The position numbers and the translations under genes are program-made. A stretch of DNA of 45,394 nucleotides from positions 1 to 45,394 of the forward strand of contig NZ_FOUG01000027.1 in assembly GCF_900114785.1 (NCBI RefSeq), written 5' to 3'. The notes beneath the pieces were generated by a model. It was not told where the DNA came from. It searched no databases and saw nothing but the letters and a program-made list of their open reading frames with translations. Shown piece after piece: positions 7,872 through 15,737 of the stretch (position 1 is the stretch's first letter; each line of letters starts with the position of its first letter). Source of the DNA: Variovorax sp. OV329 (GTDB taxonomy: Bacteria > Pseudomonadota > Gammaproteobacteria > Burkholderiales > Burkholderiaceae_C).

Positions 7872-8783
7872 ATGAATCCGCAAGAACTCAAGACCATCAT
7901 GGGCTCCGGCCTGCTCTCCTTTCCGCTCACCGACTTCGATTCGAACGGCGACTTCGACAAGAAGGGCTACATCGAGCGCCTGGAATGGCTGGCGCCCTAC
8001 GGTGCCACGGCCCTGTTCGCCGCCGGCGGCACGGGCGAGTTCTTCTCGCTGACCGGCGAGGAATATCCCGAGATCATCCAGACCGCGGTCGACACCTGCC
8101 GCGGCAAGGTGCCGATCATTGCCGGCACCGGCGGCCCGACCCGCTTCGCCATCCAGTGCGCACAAGCTGCCGAGAAGGCCGGCGCGCACGGCATCCTGCT
8201 GCTGCCGCACTACCTGACCGAAGCCGGCCAGGAAGGCCTGGCCGCGCACGTGGAAGCGGTGTGCAAGAGCGTGAAGTTCGGCGTCATCGTCTACAACCGC
8301 GCCAACAGCCGCCTCAAGCCCGAGACACTGGCCAGGCTGGCCGAGCGCAACCCGAACCTGGTGGGCTTCAAGGACGGCGTGGGTGACATCGAGGCCATGG
8401 TCGCGATCTACCAGAAGATGGGCGACCGCTTCGCCTACCTGGGCGGCCTGCCCACGGCCGAGGTCTATGCCGCTGCCTACAAGGCGCTGGGAACCCCGGT
8501 GTACTCGTCGGCGGTGTTCAACTTCATCCCCAAGACCGCGATCCAGTTCTACGAAGCCGTGCGCGACGACGACATGGCCACGCAGCACCGCCTGCTCAAG
8601 GACTTCTTCATGCCCTACCTGGACCTGCGCAACCGCATGCCCGGCTACGCCGTGAGCATCGTGAAGGCGGGCGCCAAGCTCGTCGGCCATGACGCCGGCC
8701 CGGTGCGCGCACCGCTGACCGACCTCAAGCCCGACGAATTGGACAAGCTCAAGGCCCTGATCGACACTCTCGGCCCGCAATAA
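7872..8783 (+). CDS. kdgD: 5-dehydro-4-deoxyglucarate dehydratase
   Basis: A 303-residue class I aldolase-fold enzyme of the DapA/NAL superfamily. GTGEF at 53-57 is the carboxylate-binding loop, Tyr141 lies in VIVYNRAN and Lys167 in VGFKDG, the lysine expected to form the Schiff base. The length and motifs match KdgD, which dehydrates and decarboxylates 5-dehydro-4-deoxy-D-glucarate to 2-oxoglutarate semialdehyde. YNRAN in place of the YNVPGRT of DapA separates it from the true dapA at 30749-31642. It lies between the Bug receptor and the aldehyde dehydrogenase that uses its product, 30 bp before the latter. No clear Shine-Dalgarno sequence precedes the ATG; coupling to the upstream gene (58-bp gap) is possible. 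Confidence 0.92.
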   Translation: MNPQELKTIMGSGLLSFPLTDFDSNGDFDKKGYIERLEWLAPYGATALFAAGGTGEFFSLTGEEYPEIIQTAVDTCRGKVPIIAGTGGPTRFAIQCAQAAEKAGAHGILLLPHYLTEAGQEGLAAHVEAVCKSVKFGVIVYNRANSRLKPETLARLAERNPNLVGFKDGVGDIEAMVAIYQKMGDRFAYLGGLPTAEVYAAAYKALGTPVYSSAVFNFIPKTAIQFYEAVRDDDMATQHRLLKDFFMPYLDLRNRMPGYAVSIVKAGAKLVGHDAGPVRAPLTDLKPDELDKLKALIDTLGPQ

Positions 8784-8813
8784 GCGGCGGCACCTCAAGA
8801 GGAGCGAATCCAG

Positions 8814-10250
8814 ATGCAGCAACACGACAACTTCATCGGCGGCCAGTGGGTCAAGGGCAACAGCTACAGCCCCAACATCAACCCGTCGAACCTGGCCGAC
8901 ACCATCGCCGAGTACGCCCAGGGCGACGCCGCGCAGGTGAACGCGGCGGTGGCCGCCGCCACTGCGGCCTTCCCGGCCTGGGCCACCGGCAGCGTGCAGG
9001 CGCGCTCGGACGCGCTGGACAAGATCGGCAACGAGATCCTGGCGCGCAAGGAAGAACTGGGCACGCTGCTGGCGCGCGAAGAGGGCAAGACCAAGGCCGA
9101 AGGCATCGGCGAGGCGGCCCGCGCCGGCTACATCTTCAAGTTCTTCGCCGGCGAATGCCTGCGCCTGGCCGGCGAACTGCTGCCCTCGGTGCGCCCCAAC
9201 ATCGGCGTGGAGATCACCCGCGAGCCCGTGGGCGTGGTGGGCCTGATCACGCCGTGGAACTTTCCCATCGCCATTCCGGCGTGGAAGATCGCCCCGGCGC
9301 TGGCCTTCGGCAATTGCGTGGTGCTCAAGCCGGCCGACCTGGTGCCGGGCTGCGCCTGGGCGATCGCCGAGATCATCAGCCGTTCGGGCATCCCCGCGGG
9401 CGTGTTCAACCTGGTGATGGGCCGCGGCAGCGTCATCGGCAACGCGCTGGTCGAGCACCCGGGCGTGCATGCCATCAGCTTCACCGGCTCGGTGGGCGTG
9501 GGCCGCGGCATCGCGCAGCGCTGCGTGGAGACGCACAAGAAGGTGCAGCTGGAGATGGGCGGCAAGAACCCGCAGGTGGTGCTGGATGACGCCGACCTGG
9601 CGCAAGCCGTGGAACTGAGCGTGCAGAGCGCCTTCTACTCCACCGGCCAGCGCTGCACCGCTTCCAGCCGCCTGATCGTCACCGAAGGCATCTACCCCAA
9701 ATTCATCGAGGCCATGAAGGCGCGCATGGAGAAGATCAAGGTGGGCGACGCGCTGGCGCAGGGCACGGACATCGGCCCGGTGTCCAGCCAGAGCCAGCTG
9801 GAGCAGGACCTGAGCTACATCGAGATTGGCAAAGGGGAGGGCGCCACGCTGGCAGCGGGTGGCCAGCGCCTGAAGCTGGACACCGATGGCTTCTACATGC
9901 AGCCGGCGCTGTTCTCCGAGTCGGTGGCGGCGATGCGCATCAACAAGGAAGAGATCTTCGGCCCGGTGGCCAGCGTGATCCGCGTGAAGGATTACGACGA
10001 AGCCCTGGCGACGGCCAACGACACCGAGTTCGGCCTGTCGGCGGGCATCGCCACCACCAGCCTGAAGTACGCCACGCACTTCAAGCGCCACAGCCAGGCG
10101 GGCATGGTGATGGTGAACCTGCCCACGGCGGGCGTGGACTACCACGTGCCCTTTGGCGGGCGCAAGGGCTCGAGCTACGGCCCGCGCGAGCAGGGCAAGT
10201 ACGCGCAGGAGTTCTTCACCACGGTGAAGACGGCCTACACCCTGGCCTGA
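8814..10250 (+). CDS. 2-oxoglutarate semialdehyde dehydrogenase (aldehyde dehydrogenase family)
   Basis: A 478-residue ALDH-superfamily enzyme. The general base Glu247 is in LEMGGKNP and the catalytic nucleophile Cys281 in GQRCTAS; TPWNFP, the Lys in VLKPAD and FTGSVGVG form the NAD(P)+-binding and active-site framework, and EIFGPV is near residue 383. In this position it should oxidise 2-oxoglutarate semialdehyde, made by KdgD, to 2-oxoglutarate, which completes the oxidative uronate route into the TCA cycle. An AGAGGAG ribosome binding site precedes the ATG. Its last 16 bp overlap the 3' end of the convergent monooxygenase gene. Cofactor preference cannot be decided. Confidence 0.88.
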   Translation: MQQHDNFIGGQWVKGNSYSPNINPSNLADTIAEYAQGDAAQVNAAVAAATAAFPAWATGSVQARSDALDKIGNEILARKEELGTLLAREEGKTKAEGIGEAARAGYIFKFFAGECLRLAGELLPSVRPNIGVEITREPVGVVGLITPWNFPIAIPAWKIAPALAFGNCVVLKPADLVPGCAWAIAEIISRSGIPAGVFNLVMGRGSVIGNALVEHPGVHAISFTGSVGVGRGIAQRCVETHKKVQLEMGGKNPQVVLDDADLAQAVELSVQSAFYSTGQRCTASSRLIVTEGIYPKFIEAMKARMEKIKVGDALAQGTDIGPVSSQSQLEQDLSYIEIGKGEGATLAAGGQRLKLDTDGFYMQPALFSESVAAMRINKEEIFGPVASVIRVKDYDEALATANDTEFGLSAGIATTSLKYATHFKRHSQAGMVMVNLPTAGVDYHVPFGGRKGSSYGPREQGKYAQEFFTTVKTAYTLA

Positions 10251-11716
10251 GAAGAAGAGAACTGCATCACGCCGTCGGCCAGCTTCGCCCAGCGAAGCTG
10301 GACCCAGTCGGCGAGGTAGTTCTGGTTCAGCTGCCAGGGCTTGTCCCGGCCCTGCTTGGGCAGTTGCGCATGCGCGCGCTGCAAATAGCCCGATGACAGC
10401 GCGCCCCACGAGGGCTGCGCTGCGTCCGCGTGCTCGTCCACGCGCGGCGTGCACTGCACGTAGCCGCGGCTGCGCATGTGGTTGAGCAGCCGGCAGACGA
10501 AGACGCTGGCCAGGTCCGCCTTGAGCGTCCACGAGGCGTTGACGTAGCCGACCACGGTGGCCAGGTTGGGCACGCCGCCGAACATCACGCCCTTGTAGTA
10601 GACGAGTTGCGAAGGGTCGATGGCGCGTCCGTCCACTACCAGCCTCAGCGCGCCCAGCGGCTTGAGCTTCAGGCCGGTGGCGGTGATCACGATGTCCGCG
10701 CTCAGGTGCGCGCCGCTCTTTAGGTCGATGCCGTTGCGGGTGAAGTGGTCGATCTCGTCGGTGACCATGCTCACGCGGCCCTCGCGGATGCGCCTGAACA
10801 GGTCGCCGTCGGGCACCAGGCACAGGCGCTGTTCCCAGGGCTTGTAGCGCGGCGTGAAGTGCCGGGTCACGTCGTAGCCCGGGCCCAGCTGCTGGCGCAC
10901 CATGCCGACCAGGAAGGCCTTGGCCCGCTGCGGCTTGCGCATGCAGGTGCGGTAGACGTACATGGTGAAGAGCAGGTTGCGCCAGCGGTTCAGGCCGTGC
11001 GAGAGGCGCGGCCCCAACCGGCGCCGCAGCCAGTTGGCCGAGGCATCCACCGAGGGCCGCACGGCCATGTAGGTGGGCGAGCGCTGCAGCAGCGTCACGT
11101 GCGAGGCCTGGGTCGCCAGGGCCGGAACGAGCGTCACGGCGGTGGCGCCGCTGCCGATCACCACCACCTGCTTGCCGATGGCGTCGAAGTCATCGGGCCA
11201 GTGCTGCGGATGCACCACGCGGCCGGCAAAGGCATCGAGGCCGGCGAACTCGGGCGTGTAGCCGCCCTGGTAATCGTAGTAGCCGGTGCACAGCAGCAGG
11301 AAGCGGCAGCGCAGTTGCAGGCTCCCATCGCTGCGCTCGATGCCCACCGTCCACAGGGCGTCCTCGCTGGTCCAGCGCGCCTCGCGAACGGCGTGGCCGT
11401 AGCGGATCAGCGGCGCCACGCCTTCCTCGCGCGCCGTGTCCTGCAGGTACTGCAGGATCTCCGGGCCGCTGGCGATGCTGCGCTCGCCGGTCCAGGGTCG
11501 GAAGGCGTAGCTGAGCGTGTGCATGTCGGAGTCGGAACGCACGCCCGGGTAGCGGAACAGGTCCCAGGTGCCGCCCAGGCGGTCGCGCGCCTCCACGATG
11601 GCGACGCTGTGCTGCGGGCACCGGCGCCGGATGTGGCTCGCAGCGCCGATGCCGGACAGGCCGGCACCGACGATCAGCACATCGACATCGAGGGCATCGT
11701 TCGGGTCTGCATCCAT
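10235..11716 (-). CDS. FAD-dependent monooxygenase of the Baeyer-Villiger/EtaA type
   Basis: A 493-residue flavoprotein. The FAD-binding motif GAGLSG is at 17-22, followed by GGTWDLFRYPGVRSDSD (49-64). The Baeyer-Villiger fingerprint FAGRVVHPQHWP is at 163-174, and a second Rossmann motif VVVIGSGATAV, for NADPH, is at about 184-194. The layout matches EtaA-like class B monooxygenases, which insert oxygen into ketones or oxidise thio compounds. The natural substrate is unknown. It starts 7 bp after the AEC carrier gene on the same strand, so the two are probably cotranscribed, and its end overlaps the aldehyde dehydrogenase gene by 16 bp in convergent orientation. No link to uronate catabolism is evident. 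Confidence 0.88.
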   Translation of the reverse strand: MDADPNDALDVDVLIVGAGLSGIGAASHIRRRCPQHSVAIVEARDRLGGTWDLFRYPGVRSDSDMHTLSYAFRPWTGERSIASGPEILQYLQDTAREEGVAPLIRYGHAVREARWTSEDALWTVGIERSDGSLQLRCRFLLLCTGYYDYQGGYTPEFAGLDAFAGRVVHPQHWPDDFDAIGKQVVVIGSGATAVTLVPALATQASHVTLLQRSPTYMAVRPSVDASANWLRRRLGPRLSHGLNRWRNLLFTMYVYRTCMRKPQRAKAFLVGMVRQQLGPGYDVTRHFTPRYKPWEQRLCLVPDGDLFRRIREGRVSMVTDEIDHFTRNGIDLKSGAHLSADIVITATGLKLKPLGALRLVVDGRAIDPSQLVYYKGVMFGGVPNLATVVGYVNASWTLKADLASVFVCRLLNHMRSRGYVQCTPRVDEHADAAQPSWGALSSGYLQRAHAQLPKQGRDKPWQLNQNYLADWVQLRWAKLADGVMQFSSSQARV

Positions 11717-11723
11717 GCTCGGC

Positions 11724-12629
11724 TCACCTCGGCAGTGCCAATGCGAAGCTCAGGCTCGCCACTCCCAGCAAGGTCGACAGCGTGACGAGCCCCGCCACGA
11801 AGGGGCCGTTGTACCCCATCCGGCTCGCCAGCACATAGGCGCTGGAAGCGGTGGGCACGGCGGAGAAGGTCATCAGCACGGCCGCCTGCGTGGGCTCCAG
11901 CCGCATGGCGCGGGTCAGGCCCCAGGCCACCAGGGGCAGCAGCAGGTGGCGAATCGAGAGCACCGACACCGCCAGCACCTTGCCCCGGCCCAGCGTCGCG
12001 AACTGCATGCCCGCGCCGGCGGCCATGAGGCCCAGGGCCAGCGAGGCGCCGCCGATGCGCGACAGCGTGGGCGTGAGCCAGTTCGGCACGGTGAAGCCCA
12101 GGATGTTGGCCAGCAGCCCGGAGACGGTGGCGATGATGAGCGGGTTGCGCACCAGCTGGCGCACGAAGCCGGTCTGCGCATGGCGCGCCATCGGCCACAC
12201 CGAGGCCACGTTGAGCAGGGGAACGCACACGCCGATCAGCACCGCGATCAGCAACAGGCCCTGTGCGCCCGCCAGCCGGTCGGCCAGCGTGAGGCTGATG
12301 AAGGAGTTGAAGCGGAAGGCCACCTGCGCGCTCGCCGCATGCTCGCGCCGGTCGATGTGATGACGCAGCCAGGGCAGGTAGGGCAGGCTGTAGGACAGGG
12401 CGATGCCCGTCAGGCTCAGCATCACGCCGGCGGCCACCAGGCTGGAAGTGGCGCCGAAGTCCAGCGGGCTGCGCACGATCGAGTGGAACAGCAGGACAGG
12501 GAAGAGAAAGTAGTACACCAGGCTGTCGACCTGGTCCCAGACCTTGCGGTTCAGGCCGGTGTATCGGCACAGGAGCCAGCCGCAGGCGATCAGGGAGAAG
12601 TCGGGAAAAAGCAGCTGGGCATGGTTCAC
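11724..12629 (-). CDS. AEC family transporter (auxin efflux carrier-like permease)
   Basis: About 301 residues with roughly ten hydrophobic segments, in the usual AEC pattern: LFPDFSLIACGWLLCRY at the N-terminus, DSLVYYFLFPVLLFHSI in the first repeat, RNPLIIATVSGLLANILG at mid-protein, and LMTFSAVPTASSAYVLASRMGYN near the C-terminus. I choose GTG at 12629 because hydrophobic, family-like sequence begins there and the length is then typical; upstream in-frame codons reach only a TTG at 12734, beside the divergent Bug gene. AEC proteins export or take up small organic acids; the substrate here is unknown. It precedes the monooxygenase gene by 7 bp and may move its substrate or product. Confidence 0.82.
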   Translation of the reverse strand: MNHAQLLFPDFSLIACGWLLCRYTGLNRKVWDQVDSLVYYFLFPVLLFHSIVRSPLDFGATSSLVAAGVMLSLTGIALSYSLPYLPWLRHHIDRREHAASAQVAFRFNSFISLTLADRLAGAQGLLLIAVLIGVCVPLLNVASVWPMARHAQTGFVRQLVRNPLIIATVSGLLANILGFTVPNWLTPTLSRIGGASLALGLMAAGAGMQFATLGRGKVLAVSVLSIRHLLLPLVAWGLTRAMRLEPTQAAVLMTFSAVPTASSAYVLASRMGYNGPFVAGLVTLSTLLGVASLSFALALPR

Positions 12630-12750
12630 CCATCCGAGGATAAACCGGCCATTGCCATGGGTAATCCAGGGAATGGTCTGCCGGCGCTTGCCGCTAGCAT
12701 CGAGGTCTCGAATTTTGTTCCCGACCCCTTCCAATCAAGGAGATTCCTAG

Positions 12751-13728
12751 ATGATTCAAAGTCGCCATTGGGCCGCGATGGCCGCTGCCAGCGCGATGCT
12801 CACCATGGCAGGCCCCAGCCTGGCGCAGAACTACCCCAACAAGCCGATCGAGCTGCAGGTGCCTTTCGCGCCAGGGGGCACCACCGACATCGTGGCCCGC
12901 GTCGTGGCCGACCCGCTCAGCCGCGTGCTGGGCCAGAGCGTGATCGTGATCAACAAGGCCGGCGGCGGCGGTGCCGTGGGCGCCAACGAAACCGCCAAGG
13001 CAGCGCCGGACGGCTACAAGCTGGGCGTGGCCACCGTGTCGAGCACGGCCGCCAACCCGGCCATCAACCCCAAGACGCCCTACAACCCGCTCACCGACTT
13101 CACGCCCATCATCAACCTGGCGGCCACGCCGAACGTGATCGCGGTCAACCCGAACTTCCCGGCCAAGAACTACCAGGAATTCGTGGCCGAGCTCAAGCGC
13201 AACCCGGGCAAGTATTCCTACTCCAGCTCGGGCACGGGCGGCATCGGCCACCTGCTGATGGAGCTCTACAAGAGCCTGACCAACACCTACGTCACCCACA
13301 TCCCGTACCGCGGCGCGGGTCCGGCGCTGACCGACACGGTGGGCGGCCAGGTGCCGATGATCTTCGACAACCTCCCCTCGGCCATGCCCTTCATCCAGGC
13401 CGGCAAGCTGGTGCCCATCGTGGTGGCCGCGCCGCAGCGTCTGAAGGAACTGCCCAACGTGCCCACCTTCAAGGAAGTGGGCCTGGAGCCGGTGAACCGC
13501 ATGGCCTACTACGGCATCCTGGGCCCCAAGGGCCTGCCCAAGGAAGTGGTGGACAAGATCAACGCCGGAGCGAAGAAGGCGCTGGAAGAGCCCGCGGTGC
13601 GCAAGCGCATCGAGGAAACGGGTTCGGTGGTCGTCGCCAACACGCCCGAGCAGTTTGCCGAGCAGATCAAGGCCGAGCTGGCGATCTACAAGCAAGTGGT
13701 TGCCAAGCAGAAGCTGACCCTGGACTGA
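12751..13728 (+). CDS. Bug/TctC family tripartite tricarboxylate transporter receptor (orphan), copy 2
   Basis: A 325-residue periplasmic receptor. The signal peptide ends at SLAQ-NYPNK (about residue 25). The family loop VPFAPGGTTDIVAR, then NKAGGGGAVGANETAKAAPDGYKL, HIPYRGAGPAL and NVPTFKEVGLEP, define the Bug family. A strong AAGGAGA ribosome binding site lies 7 bp before the ATG. It is divergent from the AEC carrier gene, is alone in its transcript and ends in a strong terminator. There are no tctAB genes nearby. The ligand is unknown, probably a carboxylate. Confidence 0.9.
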   Translation: MIQSRHWAAMAAASAMLTMAGPSLAQNYPNKPIELQVPFAPGGTTDIVARVVADPLSRVLGQSVIVINKAGGGGAVGANETAKAAPDGYKLGVATVSSTAANPAINPKTPYNPLTDFTPIINLAATPNVIAVNPNFPAKNYQEFVAELKRNPGKYSYSSSGTGGIGHLLMELYKSLTNTYVTHIPYRGAGPALTDTVGGQVPMIFDNLPSAMPFIQAGKLVPIVVAAPQRLKELPNVPTFKEVGLEPVNRMAYYGILGPKGLPKEVVDKINAGAKKALEEPAVRKRIEETGSVVVANTPEQFAEQIKAELAIYKQVVAKQKLTLD

Positions 13729-13750
13729 GGACGCATCAGCTCTGAGCAAA

Positions 13751-13784
13751 GAGAAAGCCGCCTTTCGGGCGGCTTTCTCTTTAT
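13751..13784 (+). terminator. Rho-independent terminator after Bug copy 2
   Basis: A perfect 12-bp stem, GAGAAAGCCGCC (13751-13762) with GGCGGCTTTCTC (13768-13779), and a 5-nt loop, is followed by a T-rich tract. It separates the Bug gene from xerD, which has its own promoter-like element immediately after. Confidence 0.9.
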
Positions 13785-13791
13785 GTTTTGC

Positions 13792-13797
13792 TAGGCT
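13792..13797 (+). promoter_or_regulatory. Possible -10 element of xerD (leaderless start)
   Basis: TAGGCT ends 9 bp before the xerD ATG. The start codon lacks a Shine-Dalgarno sequence and a terminator lies just upstream, so a transcript starting within a few nucleotides of the ATG is plausible. The spacer TTGCGCCCCG resembles the one before coaBC (TTGCGACCCT). Confidence 0.4.
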
Positions 13798-13806
13798 TGC
13801 GCCCCG

Positions 13807-14715
13807 ATGAATTCCGCGCCTGCTGCCACCGCCTTCCCCGAAATCGACGAGTTCGTCGATGCGCTGTGGCTCGAGCACGGCCTGGCCAAGAACACGCTCG
13901 AGGCGTATCGGCGCGACCTGAGCCTGCTGGCGCAGTGGCTGCGCGAGCGGCACGCCACGCTGGACGCGGTGCGCGAGCACGACCTTCAGGCCTACATGGG
14001 TGCGCGCCTGTCGCAGAAGGGCAAGGCCACCTCGGCCAATCGGCGCCTCACTGTCTTCAAGCGCTACTACCGCTGGGCTCTGCGCGAGAAGCGCATCGAT
14101 GCCGACCCCACGCTGCGACTGATGCCCGCGCGCCAGTCGCTGCGCGTGCCCAAGACGCTGACCGAGAAGCAGGTGGAAGACCTGCTGGCCGCACCCGACC
14201 TGAACAACCCGCTGGGCCTGCGCGACCGCGCCATGCTCGAGCTGATGTACGCCAGCGGCCTGCGCGTGAGCGAGCTGGTGGGCCTGAAGGTTTTCGACCT
14301 GGGCATGAACGAAGGCGTGCTGCGCGTGATGGGCAAGGGCAGCAAGGAACGCCTGGTGCCCTTCGGCGCCGAAGCGCGGCACTGGATGGAGCGCTACCTT
14401 CACGAGGCGCGCGAAGAAATCCTGGCCGGCCAGCAGACCGCCGACCTTTTCGTCACCGCGCGCGGCGCGGGCATGACGCGGGTCATGTTCTGGATCATCG
14501 TCAAGAAATGCGCGCTGGCTGCCGGCATCCGCTCGCCACTGTCGCCGCACACGCTGCGGCATGCCTTTGCCACGCACCTGCTCAACCACGGCGCCGACCT
14601 GCGCGCGGTGCAGATGCTGCTGGGCCATGCCGACATCTCCACCACCACCATCTACACCCACGTGGCGCGCGAGCGCCTGAAGCAGCTGCACGCCCAGCAT
14701 CACCCGCGCGGCTGA
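13807..14715 (+). CDS. xerD: Site-specific tyrosine recombinase XerD
   Basis: A 302-residue tyrosine recombinase. The N-terminal SAM-like DNA-binding domain (about 10-100) contains LAKNTLEAYRRDL. The catalytic domain holds Arg153 (SGLRVSEL), a Lys in GKGSKERLVP (177-180), His248-x-x-Arg251 (PHTLRHAFATHLL), His274 (LLGHADIST) and the nucleophile Tyr283 (TIYTHVA). Length and motifs are those of chromosomal XerD, which with XerC and FtsK resolves chromosome dimers at dif. No dif-like site is obvious nearby. It lies directly after a terminator, and a third Bug receptor begins 26 bp after its stop, an unusual partner. Confidence 0.93.
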   Translation: MNSAPAATAFPEIDEFVDALWLEHGLAKNTLEAYRRDLSLLAQWLRERHATLDAVREHDLQAYMGARLSQKGKATSANRRLTVFKRYYRWALREKRIDADPTLRLMPARQSLRVPKTLTEKQVEDLLAAPDLNNPLGLRDRAMLELMYASGLRVSELVGLKVFDLGMNEGVLRVMGKGSKERLVPFGAEARHWMERYLHEAREEILAGQQTADLFVTARGAGMTRVMFWIIVKKCALAAGIRSPLSPHTLRHAFATHLLNHGADLRAVQMLLGHADISTTTIYTHVARERLKQLHAQHHPRG

Positions 14716-14741
14716 CGCCGCCGCATCGATCGACTGAAGAC

Positions 14742-15737
14742 ATGAAGCTCCAAGATTCCTCCATCGCCCGCCGCACCGTGCTGGCCGGCGCCCTCGCGCT
14801 GGCTGCCCTCGCAGGCAACGGCGCCGCATTCGCGCAGCAGCCGCTGCCCAAGACCATCCGCATCGTCGTCGCCTATCCGGCCGGCGGCGTGAGCGACGTC
14901 ATCGCGCGTGCGCTTGGCGACAAGCTGTCGGCGCAGATCGGCAGCGCCGTCGTGGTCGAGAACAAGGCCGGCGCCAGCGGTGCCATCGGCATGGACGCGG
15001 TGGCCAAGGCCCCTGCGGACGGCAGCGTGCTGGGCTTCTCGGCCATCAGCCCGCTGGTGCTGAGCCCGCACCTGGGCAAGCTGCCTTTCGATGCGCAGAA
15101 GGACATCGCGCCGGTGGCCAGCGTGATGGTCTCGCCTGTGCTGCTGCTGGCCACGTCGGCCAGCAAGAGCCAGGACTTCCCGGGACTGGTGCGCGATGCC
15201 AAGGCCTCGCCGGGTGCGATCCGCTGGGCCACCTCGGGGCCGGCGTCGCTAGGCCACATCATGCTGGAGCAGCTCGATGCCGCGGCCAAGCTGGACATCA
15301 CGCACGTGCCCTACAAGGGCGGCGGCCAGCAGCTCAACGATGCGCTGGGCGGACAGTTCGAGATCCTGTCGACCAACGCCGGGCCCACGCTCACGCCGCA
15401 CATCCAGTCGGGCAAGCTGCGCCCGCTGGCGGTGGGCGCGCCTTCGCGCCTGCCGGGCCTGCCGCAGGTGCCCACGCTGGCCGAGCTGGGCTATCCGGCG
15501 GCCAATCTTTCGTCGCGCTTCGGCATCTTCGTGCCGGCGGCCACCCCGGCCCCGGTGATCGAGCGGCTCAACACCGAGATCAACCGCGCCCTGGCCAACC
15601 CCGAGATCGCGGCCAAGCTGCGTGCCACCGACAACGAGCCGGCCGGCGGCAGCCCGGCCGATTTCGCGCGCGAGATCGCCCGCGAGTACGAGGCCAACGG
15701 GCGCATCATCCGCGCCGCCAACATCAAGGCCGACTGA
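14742..15737 (+). CDS. Bug/TctC family tripartite tricarboxylate transporter receptor (orphan), copy 3
   Basis: A 331-residue receptor. The signal peptide begins with a basic stretch containing ARRT, continues with an Ala/Leu-rich core and ends AAFAQQ (about residue 31), so Tat-type export is possible but the twin-Arg context is weak. RIVVAYPAGGVSDVIAR, NKAGASGAIGMDAVAKAPADG, HVPYKGGGQQL and QVPTLAELGYP mark the Bug family. It follows xerD by 26 bp without a terminator, so readthrough is likely. The stop TGA is directly abutted by the convergent DUF455 stop; together they form TGATCA. No membrane components are adjacent. Confidence 0.9.
   Translation: MKLQDSSIARRTVLAGALALAALAGNGAAFAQQPLPKTIRIVVAYPAGGVSDVIARALGDKLSAQIGSAVVVENKAGASGAIGMDAVAKAPADGSVLGFSAISPLVLSPHLGKLPFDAQKDIAPVASVMVSPVLLLATSASKSQDFPGLVRDAKASPGAIRWATSGPASLGHIMLEQLDAAAKLDITHVPYKGGGQQLNDALGGQFEILSTNAGPTLTPHIQSGKLRPLAVGAPSRLPGLPQVPTLAELGYPAANLSSRFGIFVPAATPAPVIERLNTEINRALANPEIAAKLRATDNEPAGGSPADFAREIAREYEANGRIIRAANIKAD

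Noticed and set aside
12629..12734. Extended N-terminus of the AEC carrier from TTG 12734
   Set aside because: The extra 35 residues are polar and unlike the family, and would run into the promoter and ribosome binding site region of the divergent Bug gene.
13807..14715. An integrative element driven by this tyrosine recombinase
   Set aside because: Length and motifs are those of the housekeeping XerD, and no tRNA, attachment-site repeat or phage gene is nearby.
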